From Glandiceps talaboti (lineage: Eukaryota; Hemichordata; Enteropneusta; Spengelidae): a stretch of DNA of 64,000 nt. The position numbers and the translations under genes were made by a program. The stretch is from assembly GCF_964340395.1 (NCBI RefSeq), contig NC_135555.1, positions 1,717,001 through 1,781,000 on the forward strand, given 5' to 3'. Each line of letters starts with the position of its first letter. Position 1 is the first letter of the stretch. Under the pieces are notes generated by a model. That model did not search any database and was not told the origin of the DNA. It worked only from the letters and a program-made list of their open reading frames with translations. This document shows, piece by piece, positions 1 through 14,034 of the stretch.

Positions 1-269
1 TTATTTTTTTACAAATAAACATGAACTGATGAAGTGACTGTTTTAAAACAACTTGTTTCAAAAGTCATGAGTGGGATTTTTGATTCAACCCATATGATAC
101 TGTCGAGAGAGAGGCCAGTGAAAATTTGGTATTTCTGTTTCTAAGATTTTGTGATCATAGTGGTTTGATGATAATATACCCTGTCAATACTTTTGATCTT
201 TATTCATTATTTTAATATCTTGTTTTGTAATTTGTGTCATCAAATTATGTCTTGTGTTTTGTTTGACAG
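1..269. other. Intron sequence upstream of the first visible exon
   Basis: No convincing exon is seen. The stretch ends in a TTTGACAG acceptor at 269, so it is read as the 3' part of an intron of the coiled-coil gene. Confidence 0.6.
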
Positions 270-3200
270 TCTCCACCAACCAGAGACAGAGTTCAATCTT
301 ATCAACCCAACTCTTCTAAGTCAGATGTCACTAATGATGAAATTGTGCTTGAAGCTGACACTCCTCAACAAAAACAATTCATTGAAAGATTTCTAACGCT
401 GGTGGATAGGTACTGGAATGGTTCAAAGTCTCTACACAAAAATGCTAAATTTCTAAGTAAGTTTTTCATTATATAGACTGTATTGTGCACTAAGATACAG
501 AGATAAAATTCTTGTTTTCCAATGCAAGTACATGTAATCAGCATCTTTTAGTGATTGATAAAACCAACTTGACCATATTCTTTGCTCATTAATTTGGGCA
601 GAGTCTGCTAAATTTTGTCCCTATGTTAACATTATCACCCCTGATTATTTTACCTATCCAACCTTCTGTATAATAATATGACCTTTGACCCCCAACTTGT
701 TGAATTACCAGGTAGAATTACTTGCATTTCAAGAATAAACATGATAGTTCTCTGAAAGGGTTAATAAAGAATTCACTTTCAGTTTCCAATTTCATAGAAA
801 CTCCACAGTACCTTTATTTATCTGTCTGTTAGTCATTGAGTTGGTGTAAATTCAAATAAGATTCAAATTTTATGCCAAGATATTGTTCAGACATCTTGAA
901 ATAAAGATGGAAAATTGTCACCTGTTGTTTGATCTATAAGTATGAGCACTTGTCAAGTATATAAAATTAATGTATAATATTGGATGAAACATACTTGTGC
1001 AGTGTTTTGCAGTTTCTCTTACTAAACTCTGGAAAGTATGGCCATAAAGAACACCACAGACACTTGTGTAAATACCCTGAGTAAGTCACACTTGTACTCA
1101 TGCATCATGGGGTTCTGTCATTGTAGTCAATGAGATATATGTTATTTACTGTTATTTATTCCTAGATCAAGCCAAGACTGTGGTTGCAAACTATGTGAGT
1201 GATATCAATGAATCTAACCAGTCAGAACTTGAAAAACTACAGGGAGACTTGGCACACTTTGCACAGGAAAATGTAGCACTACGTGGTAGAATGTCACAGA
1301 AAAATAGCGATAGTCAAACAAAAGATATGAAATCAGCATTAGAAGAAGCTCAAAGAGATATGGTAGGTGGAGATACTGTAGTAAAACTTATACTGTGATT
1401 GGCTGAATAGGGAACTTGCAATCCAGACTGTGCATGCTCAGACTCAAAGGACTATGGGATTATCTGAAGTTATTGTATTACCTACTCTGGAGCTACCGAT
1501 ACAATGAACCTCCCACAATGGTCAGGGTGACTATGAATTGATCATTTGTGGTTACAAACAATGTAACAATATTGTTCATAATACTAATTGATTAGCATTT
1601 ATTATCACATTTCCCATAATGCAACATTCAACATGGCGGGTTTGCAAGTTCCCTATTACTGTCTTATGTAATCAGATGTGATGTAATGATAATGTGAGTG
1701 ACAGCTTGATAAATGGGTGAATTATACTATAGAAAACTAATGAAGTCACAGACCTGTATATGACAGAAGATGTCAGAAACAAAGTTTCTGTAGTTCTGTA
1801 AACATGTACCAAGAAGGTCAATTCAGGCAAAATAACGAAGGTAAAATAGCAATGAATGATTAGCCGACCTCTACATCGAATTTTAATCAGATTGTGTCTG
1901 ACTCATAATATTGTATCCAGTGTAGTGTACACCTTTGCAACATGACAGGATCACAGCTAATGGTATCTTCATCACATTATTTCACAAGGGTTTCTTACAA
2001 AATAGTGTTGAAACATAGACTTTGGAGAGCTTTCCAATAAATGTCTATGGTTTAAGTGATTATTCAGTGTAGTCTGAACGTACCAGTATGGACCAAGTCA
2101 TTTATTGTGTATCAGTATGGACCAAGTCATTTATTGTGTATCTGTATGGACCAAGTCATTTATTGTGTATCTGTATGTCCAAGTCATTTATTGTGTATCT
2201 GTATGGACCAAGTCATTTATTGTGTATCTGTATGTCCAAGTCATTTATTGTGTATCTGTATGGACCAAGTCATTTATTGTGTATCTGTATGGACCAAGTC
2301 ATTTATTGTGTATCTGTATGGACCAAGTCATTTATTGTGTATCTGTATGGACCAAGTCATTTATTGTGTATCAGTATGGACCAAGTCATTTATTGTGTAT
2401 CAGTATGGACCAAGTCATTTATTGTGTATCTGTATGAACCAAGTCATTTATTGTGTATCTGTATGGACCAAGTCATTTATTGTGTATCTGTATGGACCAA
2501 GTCATTTATTGTGTATCTGTATGGACCAAGTCATTTATTGTGTATCTGTATGGACCAAGTCATTTATTGTGTATCTGTATGGACCAAGTCATTTATTGTG
2601 TATCAGTATGGACCAAGTCATTTATTGTGTATCTGTATGGACCAAGTCATTTATTGTGTATCTGTATGAACCAAGTCATTTATTGTGTATCAGTATGGAC
2701 CAAGTCATTTATTGTGTATCAGTATGGACCAAGTCATTTATTGTGTATCAGTATGGACCAAGTCATTTATTGTGTATCTGTATGGACCAAGTCATTTATT
2801 GTGTATCTGTATGGACCAAGTCATTTATTGTGTATCAGTATGGACCAAGTCATTTATTGTGTATCAGTATGGACCAAGTCATTTATTGTGTATCTGTATG
2901 GACCAAGTCATTTATTGTGTATCAGTATGGACCAAGTCATTTATTGTGTATCTGTATGGACCAAGTCATTTATTGTGTATCTGTATGGACCAAGTCATTT
3001 ATTGTGTATCAGTATGGACCAAGTCATTTATTGTGTATCTGTATGGACCAAGTCATTTATTGTGTATCAGTATGGACCAAGTCATTTATTGTGTATCTGT
3101 ATGGACCAAGTCATTTATTGTGTATCAGTATGGACCAAGTCATTTATTGTGTATCAGTATGGACCAAGTCATTTATTGTGTATCAGTATGGACCAAGTCA

Positions 3201-6200
3201 TTTATTGTGTATCAGTATGGACCAAGTCATTTATTGTGTATCAGTATGGACCAAGTCATTTATTGTGTATCAGTATGGACCAAGTCATTTATTGTGTATC
3301 AGTATGGACCAAGTCATTTATTGTGTATCAGTATGGACCAAGTCATTTATTGTGTATCAGTATGGACCAAGTCATTTATTGTGTATCAGTATGGACCAAG
3401 TCATTTATTGTGTATCAGTATGGACCAAGTCATTTATTGTGTATCTGTATGGACCAAGTCATTTATTGTGTATCAGTATGGACCAAGTCATTTATTGTGT
3501 ATCAGTATGGACCAAGTCATTTATTGTGTATCTGTATGGACCAAGTCATTTATTGTGTATCAGTATGGACCAAGTCATTTATTGTGTATCTGTATGGACC
3601 AAGTCATTTATTGTGTATCTGTATGGACCAAGTCATTTATTGTGTATCTGTATGGACCAAGTCATTTATTGTGTATCAGTATGGACCAAGTCATTTATTG
3701 TGTATCTGTATGGACCAAGTCATTTATTGTGTATCTGTATGGACCAAGTCATTTATTGTGTATCTGTATGGACCAAGTCATTTATTTTGTATCTGTATGG
3801 ACCAAGTCATTTATTGTGTATCTGTATGGACCAAGTCATTTATTGTGTATCAGTATGGACCAAGTCATTTATTGTGTATCAGTATGGACCAAGTCATTTA
3901 TTGTGTATCTGTATGGACCAAGTCATTTATTGTGTATCAGTATGGACCAAGTCATTTATTGTGTATCAGTATGGACCAAGTCATTTATTGTGTATCTGTA
4001 TGGACCAAGTCATTTATTGTGTATCTGTATGGACCAAGTCATTTATTGTGTATCAGTATGGACCAAGTCATTTATTGTGTATCTGTATGGACCAAGTCAT
4101 TTATTGTGTATCAGTATGGACCAAGTCATTTATTGTGTATCTGTATGGACCAAGTCATTTATTGTGTATCAGTATGGACCAAGTCATTTATTGTGTATCT
4201 GTATGGACTAAGTCATTTATTGTGTATCTGTATGGACCAAGTCATTTATTGTGTATCAGTATGGACCAAGTCATTTATTGTGTATCTGTATGGACCAAGT
4301 CATTTATTGTGTATCAGTATGGACCAAGTCATTTATTGTGTATCTGTATGAACCAAGTCATTGATTGTGTATCTGTATGGACCAAGTCATTTATTGTGTA
4401 TCTGTATGGACCAAGTCATTTATTGTGTATCTGTATGGCCCAAGTCATTGATTGTGTATCTGTATGGACCAAGTCATTTATTGTGTATCTGTATGAACCA
4501 AGTCATTTATTGTTTATCTGTATGGACCAAGTCATTTATTGTGTATCTGTATGGCCCAAGTCATTTATTGTGTATCTGTATGGACCAAGTCATTTATTTT
4601 GTATCTGTATGGACCAAGTCATTTATTGTAGGTATGGCTAACCATTCATCAGCTGTACAGGTGTAGAATGCACCACAAATAACCATCTTGTGTTTAACAA
4701 TTATATTATAATAACCATATGTGTTTTGACAGAATGTGTTACGGGCCAGACTACAGCAGTCCATGGAGGAAAGCCAAAAGTTGAAAGGTCAAATAGCAAA
4801 TGTAAATAATGGTACAGCAATGACAGTATCTAATGTCAGTACAGTGGATAGACAAATCGGTAAGTTTACAGTATGAGTATAATAGAGTAAGTTTTCAAAT
4901 TGACTAACACAGTAACAGTAATAGTCTTTGTTTGATGGTAACAATAGGACTATAATAATACAATTGAAGAAAACAAAAGAATATATAGTCTTGTAGTTGA
5001 GGTACTTATCCATGACTTAGTTGCATTACATTGCAGCTTAAAGTAAATTCATGACAGGGCAATACAATATGAGACGATGCGATACAATACGATATGATAT
5101 GGTACGGTATGGTACGGTACAGTACAGTACAGTACAATACAATACAATACAATACAATACAATACAATACAATACAATACAATACAATACAATGCAATGC
5201 AATGCAATGCAATGCAATGCAATGCAATGCAATGCAATGCAATGCAACGCAACGCAATGCAACGCAGTGCAGTGCAATGCAATGCAATGCAATGCAATGC
5301 AATGCAACGCAACGCAACGCAACGCAACACAACACAACACAACACAATACAATACAATACAATACAATGCGATATGATATGGATTGATTCCATATGATAT
5401 GGTATGATGTGATACTATACTATACAATATAAGGTATGATTTGATTATTGCAATATGATACGCTATGATACAATTTCATACAACACAACACAATACAACA
5501 CAATACAATAAGATGTGAGATGAGATGATAATACAGTATGGTACAATATGATGAAATACAAAACACACAACATATTAACATTTTTTATATCTTCTTTCAG
5601 ATGAACTGAATAGAGAAAATGAGAAATTGAGATTTGACATTGAGAAATGTAATCTTCAGATTAAACACCATACACAGTTACAAGAGTTAGCCAATATGTT
5701 ACAAGAAAGTCACAAGTAAGTTGCTATTTCCTGTGTGTGTGTGTGTGTGTGTGGGGGGGGGGGTTGATGTTGAATTAAATGGTGAAGTAACTAGCCATTT
5801 GATTATAGTGAATGTCATTTGAAAGCTGTGACTTCTGACATGGCTACCATTATACAGATGAATAAATCTGGTATTGGTTTTGATAGTGTATACTGCCCTC
5901 TAGAGTTCAGGTCAGACTTACCCTTCAGCCAAAGTCAGTTTTTTTAGTGTTTGACGTCAGTGTGATCATGACGATAAACATGTATATTTTTTTTCTAAGA
6001 GTGATCTCACAGAATCAACATTTATGAAATGAATGGAATGTTAAATATCCAAAATTTTGCAAAGTGTAGTGATTTAAAGATTAGAAACACGTCCACATTG
6101 TCTTGATGTTTGTATTGTGGGATCAATTTGTGTTTGCAACAAAAGTGTGCCTGTATATAAATATCATTGAAAGTTGGTAAAGATCTAAACTATTGCTATC

Positions 6201-7397
6201 TGTGGTATGTAATCATCTCTTCACCCACCATGATGTAAATAACTGAGTGGGTGGCTTCACTTGAATTTTAAATTTCATCTTAGGACCTCATTGAGCTAGA
6301 CATAAAAGAGATCTTGAGATTTGATGCCATGGATAGCACTAGGTTAGGAAATCTTAGGACCCTATTGCGCTAGACGTAAAAGAGATCTTGAGATTTGATG
6401 CCATGGATAGCACTAGGTTAGGAAATCTTAGGACCTTATTGTGCTAGACATAAAAGAGATCTTGAGATTTGATGCCATGGATAGCACTAGGTTAGGAAAT
6501 CTTAGGACCCTATTGCGCTAGACGTAAAAGAGATCTTGAGATTTGATGCCATGGATAGCACTAGGTTAGGAAATCTTAGGACCTTATTGTGCTAGACATA
6601 AAAGAGATCTTGAGATTTGATGCCATGGATAGCACTAGGTTAGGAAATCTTAGGACCCTATTGTGCTAGACGTAAAAAGAGATCTTGAGATTTGATGCCA
6701 TGGATAGCACTAGGTTAGGAAATCTTAGGACCTTATTGAACTAGGCGTAAAAAGAGATCTTGAGATTTGATGCCATGGATAGCACTAGGTTAGGAAATCT
6801 TAGGACCTTATTGAACTAGGCGTAAAAAGAGATCTTGAGATTTGATGCCATGGATAGCACTAGGTTAGGAAATCTTAGGACCCTATTGTGCTAGACGTAA
6901 AAAGAGATCTTGAGATTTGATGCCATGGATAGCACTAGGTTAGGAAATCTTAGGACCCTATTGTGCTAGACGTAAAAGAGATCTTGAGATTTGATGCCAT
7001 GGATAGCACTAGGTTAGGAAATCTTAGAACCTCATTGAGCTAGATGTAAAAAGAGATGTTGAGATTTGATGCCATGGATAGCACTAGGTTAGGAAACTTT
7101 TAAGAGTAAAAAAAGTGGAAATATGTATAAAAAGAGAAATTTATGAAAATATCCTGGAAACTTGAACAGTAGCTGTAAGTGCATTTGTGTGTTTGTATTT
7201 ACAGGTCTTTAGTCACTACCAATGATCATTTACTAAAAGAATTAGATGAAACTAGAAGACGTCATACTGAGGAAGTTAAACAATTACACCTGTCATACGG
7301 TGAACTCAAACAAACCATGGATTGGACACGAAGACACGGTAGTCATGGCAACATGATGAGTAATTCTGGGTATGAGAGATACAATGATGTAGAATAA
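270..7397 (+). CDS. Coiled-coil protein, C-terminal five exons (5' part outside window)
   Basis: Five exons join in one frame: 270-456, 1166-1362, 4733-4859, 5601-5715 and 7205-7397 (TAA at 7395). All have AG acceptors and GT donors, and phases match at every junction (1, 0, 1, 2). The visible part is 272 residues. The first exon is polar and then carries a FLTLVDRYWNGSKSLHKNAKF segment. From about residue 75 to 245 the chain is rich in E, K, Q and L with heptad character (for example EKLQGDLAHFAQENVALRGR and DELNRENEKLRFDIEKCNLQ), as in a long coiled coil. The tail is short, polar and Gly/Asn/Ser-rich. No catalytic domain is visible. It resembles centrosomal or cytoskeletal coiled-coil proteins in general, but I do not recognise the family and assign no function. 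The start codon and upstream exons lie before base 1. Exons are well supported; identity is open. Confidence 0.8.
457..1165 (+). other. Intron of the coiled-coil gene, no internal feature seen
   Basis: AT-rich sequence with a strong GTAAGT donor at 457 and a CCTAG acceptor ending at 1165. No repeat or coding signal was found. Confidence 0.6.
1798..1894 (-). mobile_element. Half copy of a palindromic MITE
   Basis: The stretch from GTAAACATGTACCAAG to TTTTAATCAGATTG matches the right half of the two complete palindromic MITEs at 39545-39767 and 40180-40421. The left half is missing, so this is a truncated or solo end. It lies in the intron between coding exons 1166-1362 and 4733-4859. Confidence 0.7.
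2080..4630 (+). repeat. 29-bp minisatellite, about 88 copies, intronic
   Basis: Head-to-tail 29-bp units, core ACCAAGTCATTTATTGTGTA followed by TCTGTATGG or TCAGTATGG. Most copies differ only at the T/A of TCTG/TCAG; rarer variants (ATGAACC, ATGGCC, ATGTCC, TTGATTG) cluster at the two edges. Because 29 is not a multiple of 3 and the unit contains no stop in any forward frame, all three forward frames stay open for most of the array and give spurious ORFs of up to 861 codons. It ends about 100 bp before the exon at 4733. Confidence 0.97.
5050..5520. repeat. Pentanucleotide tract with zoned variants
   Basis: A CA-A-T-A type 5-bp repeat. From left to right the unit runs through GGTAC/AGTAC, AATAC, AATGC, AACGC and AACAC, then back to AATAC, with decayed flanks on both sides. 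It sits in the 741-bp intron between exons 4733-4859 and 5601-5715. The 5-bp unit gives long open frames on both strands that are not genes. Confidence 0.9.
5716..6280 (+). other. Intron stretch with a short GT/G tract
   Basis: A (GT)n run followed by about ten G lies at 5739-5763. Otherwise no repeat or coding signal is seen up to the array beginning near 6281. Confidence 0.6.
6281..7090 (+). repeat. 74-bp minisatellite, about 11 copies, last intron of the coiled-coil gene
   Basis: Units contain GAGATCTTGAGATTTGATGC and CATGGATAGCACTAGGTTAG. Copies alternate between CCCTATTGCGCTAGACG and CCTTATTGTGCTAGACA types in the first half, which suggests that pairs of units were duplicated together. 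The last copy decays about 115 bp before the terminal exon at 7205. Confidence 0.95.
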
Positions 7398-7398
7398 A
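7393..7398 (+). promoter_or_regulatory. AATAAA overlapping the stop codon of the coiled-coil gene
   Basis: The stop codon TAA is embedded in AATAAA. A second AATAAA is at 8172-8177. Either could be a polyadenylation signal; the second leaves a more usual 3' UTR. Sequence match only. Confidence 0.35.
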
Positions 7399-10300
7399 GG
7401 TGCATGTAGGAGAAATAGTGAATGGAATGTGGATAATTTTGTTCCTTTTCACGGGCAGTGTTAGAGAATTTCTGATAACACCAGAGACTAAAGACTTCTG
7501 TGAATACACCTGATTGTGGTAACATATTTTCAATATGAAATCAGATGTGATGAAAATAACCTTTAGAAGTTCACTCAGACACCTCTATTTTATGAATCTT
7601 ATAACCAAACTTTGGTTTTTATTACATGATGCTGTAATGAGGGCCACTCCATTTGATTGGAAATAGGGGTGTATATGTGATAACTTGTAATTGCCTCAAC
7701 AACTACCTGATTTCCTGTTACTTTGATTTTTGGTCCTTGATGGATGATAATCTGTTTAATTGTGGATACATGTATATGGATACTCAGTTTTAACCAATTC
7801 ATGATTATTTAGTGAAATTTAGTGCAATTCCATCTCTAGACTGACAGCTTTGTAATTGTGGCCTGACATTCCATATTGCTGTCACTACAGCAGTGATGAT
7901 GTCATCATTGACTGAAAGCTTTGTTATTTTGGCCTGGCATTCCATATTGCTGTCACTACAGTAGTGATGATGTCAGCAGCAAAGTTGAAACTTTCAATTT
8001 ATATCAACATTCATGATTTATTATTTTCACATAAACACATCTTCAGGAATCTAAAGATTCAAATTCAGCACTTTTGTCTACAAAGGGTTGTTGATAAGTA
8101 AATTATACAAAATAAGCCAAAATACATTTTACTAAGGTCTCTTAGTTATAATAGTTCTTGAACACGCATGAAATAAAATGTTTGTTGATTTCACAAAATT
8201 TCCACTTTTCATTATCAGGGTTCCAAAACATGACTACACATCAGTGTGGTAATTACAGTAGTTTGTTATCTATGCCAATTGTCTCATCATATTAATTGTG
8301 AGTACGTAGGTAAGAGATAGATTCATTGTGACATGGGAAGTAACCATTATAATCTGGATGTCATAGGCTGGAAGTGAAATGTCAAATGGAATTTATATTT
8401 ATATCAACCAACATTGCTTTAATAATGCATTTAAGTATACAGTATTCCAAGTTACCATGTCAACAGATAAGTTATGATAATATATCTCTTCAAATCGTTT
8501 CTTTCAAATCTTCAACATTGTCTCTTTCATACAAGCCATTCTGACTAAAACTCATAAAATATATATTTTGTAATGATTTCCTATAATATTTCAGTAAATT
8601 TGTGAATCTAGTTTGCTAAATAATATCACAAAACAGAGACATATATTGCCAAAAATATGAAATTTTGAGTTTACTCACGACGTGTCAAAATATTTGCCAA
8701 ATATTCCAAAAAAGTATCACAGAATTAGGAATTAGTGTAAACAAGATAATGAAATAAATTCATCACATTCAAAAACACAATCTCTGCCATCATACATATC
8801 ATCATTATCATGCTAACTTCTGAGGTTTGGTATTCTGTACATCTGATTGGTTGCCAATGTACAGTAATTAGCATATTGATATCTCTAGCAGATGTCTTGT
8901 AGGAACTTTGTCATAATGTATTGAACACATTTTATCTGTTCTAAATGAATTAATTTATCTAACATATTTCTTGTACATAAAATATGTATGTTTGTCACTC
9001 AATGGATCACACAAACTGACAAAGTGAAAAATAAGGTATATAATAGTGGTTGTTGATTCAATTATTGTCCAATCTTTGTATCACATTAAAAATACTTTGT
9101 AATGTAATGGAAATCTTTCATAGATTTATTTTATCCACACAAAAACAACGTGAGGTATAATCATAAGAATGGCTTCTTTCTGTCAAATTAGAGTTTTTGT
9201 ATGCAATAAGCTCCAAAATTTCCAAACTTTAATATATCCCTATTTTCCATTAACTGAATATGTAACTTTTTTCTAGAAACAGCTATAGAGTTTTAAGGAT
9301 ATGGCATATTGATCTCATGTTGTTTAAAATCAGGACAGTGGTTATATTATTTTGAATAGCTCCCTCTAGTGGCAGGTATGCAGCTAGCCACATCTATGCC
9401 TATGTGCTTCATTTTTAGGAGAACAAGGTCATTCCCATAGCAACTGTTATGCTATCAACAAAGTAGACAGAATGCTATAAAAATACCTTGCTTGGCCTTC
9501 TAGTCATGTTAATTATAGCTGTAGCGTGGACACACCCAAATACAGTAGTTGTCAGCTGTATGCTTGACAGCAGGAACATGTCACTAATCATATGTAACTA
9601 GAACTGTCAGATACTTATACATTTATTTCATTTCTGTAAATTATGACCAATTACAGATAACAACAGTCTGACCCATTCCTGTTTCAAGAAATTGTTTTCT
9701 GAAAGTGAAAATTGGTACATTGAAATTATATGAATAATATAGCCAAGGTCTTAAACAGATTGTAATACACTGTGCACCATGTCAGGTTTGATGAGAAGGC
9801 TAATAACAACTAGAATGGGTTGAAAGAACACAGGATTGTACCACCTGTATAGATCTATCAATAGCACAAATACTGTGTTTACTCATGCATTGTATGCATG
9901 GGTTGACCTTTTGACCTCGGGTCCGTATATAATAACACCTTAACTATCAAGCCTTTAGACAGTTTAGAATTACTGAAACCTGTACAAAAAAAGTAGACAC
10001 TTTGCACTGAACTAAAAACTGACGTCATTTATATATACCTGCGTAATATCATTTTTACGAGATTGTCATCAAATGTTGCAGCTGCCATATAAACGATAGA
10101 CCAGTCCTTTTCTTTTGTTGTGTAATTGATCTACTTGCTATACAGCATTATATGTTGCAGGCTATTCACATAAATTCCGTCTCTTAAAATACCATGCCAT
10201 ATTTCTAATATCAACTCCAGTATCACAAGCTAAATCCAAGTATGTTTTCATTCTTGTTGCATTTTATCAGGAATATTTGCAAAATGCGGGATTAGTAGCT

Positions 10301-13300
10301 AATACAACTTTGTTGATAATACAGACTGATCATGTCATGCATGTCAGGCGATCACAAGTCGTTCACCTCTTACATGACCTTTGACCTTCATGCTTAACTG
10401 CTTTGCATAAATTTTGTCTTGAAATCCCACTAGAATTGTACTCAAGGACAGCTGGGAATACTTAGTGAATGTAAATTATAGATTGGTAGTTCAAACCCTT
10501 CGTTTAGGTGAACTTGAAATGGGTCATTAATTCTCTGATGTTTAGAATTACAAATAACTGAAAGAATGTGTATTCAGCATACAAAGGGGTTCCCATTGTT
10601 GTCAATGGTGTGACTCCTTTAATAGGAAAGGAGGGTAGTAGCCTCTGTTCTTTACTACTGAGTATTGAAGTGAGCTTGGTACAACAGAACCACACCCCAG
10701 TCATCAATGCATAGAATAGGCACACCCACAAGGGACTTATTAGAGTGATGTGATATTGGTTCCATACAGTGAGTGTTTATACATTGAACTCAGTATACCA
10801 CCAAGAACTCATACAGCATCAGTATTGTACAGTTTTTGTGTGTGTGAATTTGTCCATTGTGTTTAAATGCTATCAGGGTTCATTTACCTGTGTCTAACCT
10901 TTGGCTAAATGCAAGAAGATGAATGACCATTAGGGATTGACCCAGAACAGGTCATATTGACTCGTACCTATATTTTAATACCTAATAGTTATATTATCAC
11001 TACAAGACCAAAAGGTTATCAATGTTACAGTTAGTGGTGTAATATCTCTTTAACATAAGTAGCTTGGCTTGTTTGGAATTTGAGCTTTTAAACCAGTAAA
11101 CAACTAACTTGAATTTAATTTGATAAATTCTGTTCCTCTTATTCTGTATTTCCAAATGTGTTATTGATGTATGCATAATCTTTACATGTTCAACACCAAA
11201 CCATATCTGCAGGAATCAGAGACGTGTTTCCCACTGTTTGCATGTTGTAGAGAACTTCTGTACCCTTCAAACAGTTCAATGAAACTCAGTATAGCCACAA
11301 TAGAGGAGTGATGGTCATAAGTAATTTGTAGTGTGTTGTGTATTGTATTGTGTATTGAACTTTGATAATGCCAGTATATAATGCCTGCAGTATATGTATT
11401 TACTATTGGTGGGGTGCACAGGTCTTGAAAAGTATTCAACTGTCAGTGTGAACTAACATTTCTAAACTATAGTGTGTATTTTTATAGGGTGTGGCTCTAC
11501 AAGATGTTTGTATTTTTATAGGGTTTGTGATATCAAGCTTTGATAATACTGCTAAATTCTATTCTTTATTTTTCTAAACTTTGATTCTTTTTTATAATAT
11601 TCTACATTCTCATTCTATAATATTATGTATTTTCCATGTGTTTTTATCTTTAGAGTACTGCTCTATTTTCTTCAAAACTTGTCAACTTATTAGTGTTTTC
11701 TACACTATAATATTTTGCCAACTATAGTCTTGTTGTATCTGTATATTAATTCTCCTCGGTGCCGTATCTGTACATGGAATTTTGATCTGTTTGATGCCTA
11801 CAGCTGTATCGGTTGTCATGGTTACAAGAAATACATTTTTGACCGTACTGTTTCTTGCTATTCTATATCTGGTGCTAATATTCATTTTCAAATATTAACA
11901 GTTTTATGAGACAGACAGAATTTAATTGTAAGATGCCGACCAACTTGTGTACAAATATTATGTATCTGTGTACCACTGTAGGTATTATAGTAAAAGGTAC
12001 TAAACGGTTATAGTGATTAGACTCTATACAAATGTATGGACAAAACCCCATGTATTCAAATAGCCTTGTAATGGAACCCCAGTTGATAGGATATTCTGCT
12101 CTATTGCTACTTGAGTTTGGAGACAAAATAATGCTAAGGGGTGGATTATATTGAAATATTGAAATTTATAAACATTGAAATGACCCCAGATATTTATGTA
12201 TTATCTTATTGATAAGTTCATATTTGAATGAGAATGAGTGGAGGCAAGTCATAATGATAGAATTATGAATTTCATATATTTATGACTCCCTTGGTAAATA
12301 TCATAAACTCTCAATAAGTAATTGAATGGAAGTCAGTAATACAATTGATTATATGCCCTAATAACTGGTGATATTGATCCAATTTTGTTTGATTCAGTTG
12401 CTGCATGGTCAGAAATACTGACACACTTTGTGTATTTCTTATGTAGATAATATCTATAATATAGTACATGTAGTCTACTTTATAATTTATTCTCTCTGTG
12501 CGATGATGAGAAAACATAGAATAAACAGCATGTGAAGTCAATTTAATTATTGTAAATTATATTTTAATCTATCAAATTAGTTACATTTAGGTAAAAGATA
12601 GAGTGTTTTGCTTGTAATTATTCAGTGTGTGAATATGAGATTAATTTTTGTAAAAAAATCCCTGTAATTTATTTAAATGTTCTATTCTTAACTTTAGAAT
12701 GAATTATTTCAATGTGTGAAATACAGAACAGTGATTTCCAAATATGGAACTTGTCTATCCAAATATGGAACTTGTCTATCATAGTGTAATTTGTCCTGTG
12801 AAATGTATACTCCACAGAAATTCTTTACACAGTTTGTCTGCATGAACAGTTTTTGCGAAATTTTACCATTGAAAATGAAAGATTCTGAATGGAACCATGG
12901 CAATAGTATGAATGATATAGATAAAGTAATTTGAAATTGTTGTTGTTTATACATTTTATTGTATCCTCTATGACTTCTTACGTTGTTTTTTTGTTTGTTT
13001 GTTTTTCGTAACTAGTATCCAATATTTCAGTACAATTTGTTTTCAAATGCTGCAGAGTGTCACTGTCTATTCTTTGTCTTGTTTACAACGCACACAGATG
13101 TTTCTGAAGGATGGACTCCATATGTGTTCATAACATATGTAACACAGCACTGTGTTTCCACAAAGTTATACCACTATATATAAAGACCTCACAGCTTTTC
13201 AATTCTGAAAATTATTTCACTGATATTTTTCATGCCAGCTTCTGAGCCTCTGAGATGTGTATACTTTTTGATTTGCAATTACACAGTTTTAAATCTTTTC

Positions 13301-13430
13301 AAATCTAAACAATGGAATGTAGAGTCTTTATTTGTAGTGTTTGACCTTAGATGACCTTGTATACTCTTTATCTAGATTAGCTTACTGCATACATACATTA
13401 GTCTTTGTTCTGTTTATCTTTAGTACTAAC
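7398..13430. other. Long gene-free spacer
   Basis: AT-rich sequence without recognisable exons on either strand. The only structure noted is a two-copy direct repeat of about 76 bp at 7843-7985 (shared CATTCCATATTGCTGTCACT). The small open frames here have no recognisable sequence and no matching splice context. Confidence 0.5.
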
Positions 13431-13474
13431 ATTATTGATTCTGACCACCCACATATCTATCTACATAGTTTTGT

Positions 13475-13605
13475 TTGTGATGTTTTACTATGTGTCTGAT
13501 GTTTCTATACCCAGTGTGTAATGTTTTGCTATGTGCCGTGTGTTTCCATACCATAAATATGTGATGTTTTGCTATGTGCTCTAAATATCTATACCCCGTC
13601 CATTC
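13475..13605. repeat. Diverged direct repeat, about 3 copies
   Basis: The phrase GATGTTTTGCTATGTG and near variants recur with TTTCTATACC about every 60 bp. Copies are decayed. Confidence 0.6.
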
Positions 13606-14034
13606 TCCCAATCTGTAGTTAATAACCACAATCGCTATTACATGTAAGCTAGTGTATTTGTATTTTTCTCAACTGGCATGTTCTTCTTATTTTTTGATTT
13701 TCCTCAAATGGATGTGTAATAAACCACTTTTCAGATGGATTGTGTATATGTGTCAGTGTTTTGTGTTTGTAAGTGATTCAGTGTGTGGTTTGTGTGTTAA
13801 GGCATGGTAATTATAACTTAATAGCCAACCTCTCCTTGGAAACCATGTCTTCAAATGGATTATGATCCTAGACTATGTTATATTAAGTAAGTTAATGTGT
13901 GTGATTTTCAATTTTCAAGATATAAGACAGTACACATTTGGTACAGATAAAGGGAGCATACTTGTTATTCTGCCATTTGTGTTCAGCTGATCGTGGTATA
14001 CGTCAATGCTATATGCAAATACATACTAGGACAC

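Noticed and set aside
2080-4630. CRISPR array
   Set aside because: Units are contiguous with no unique spacers, and the genome is eukaryotic. The same applies to all other arrays here.
2056-4641. 861-codon open frame and overlapping 632- and 508-codon frames
   Set aside because: They are readings of a 29-bp minisatellite that is open in all three frames and lies between two properly spliced exons.
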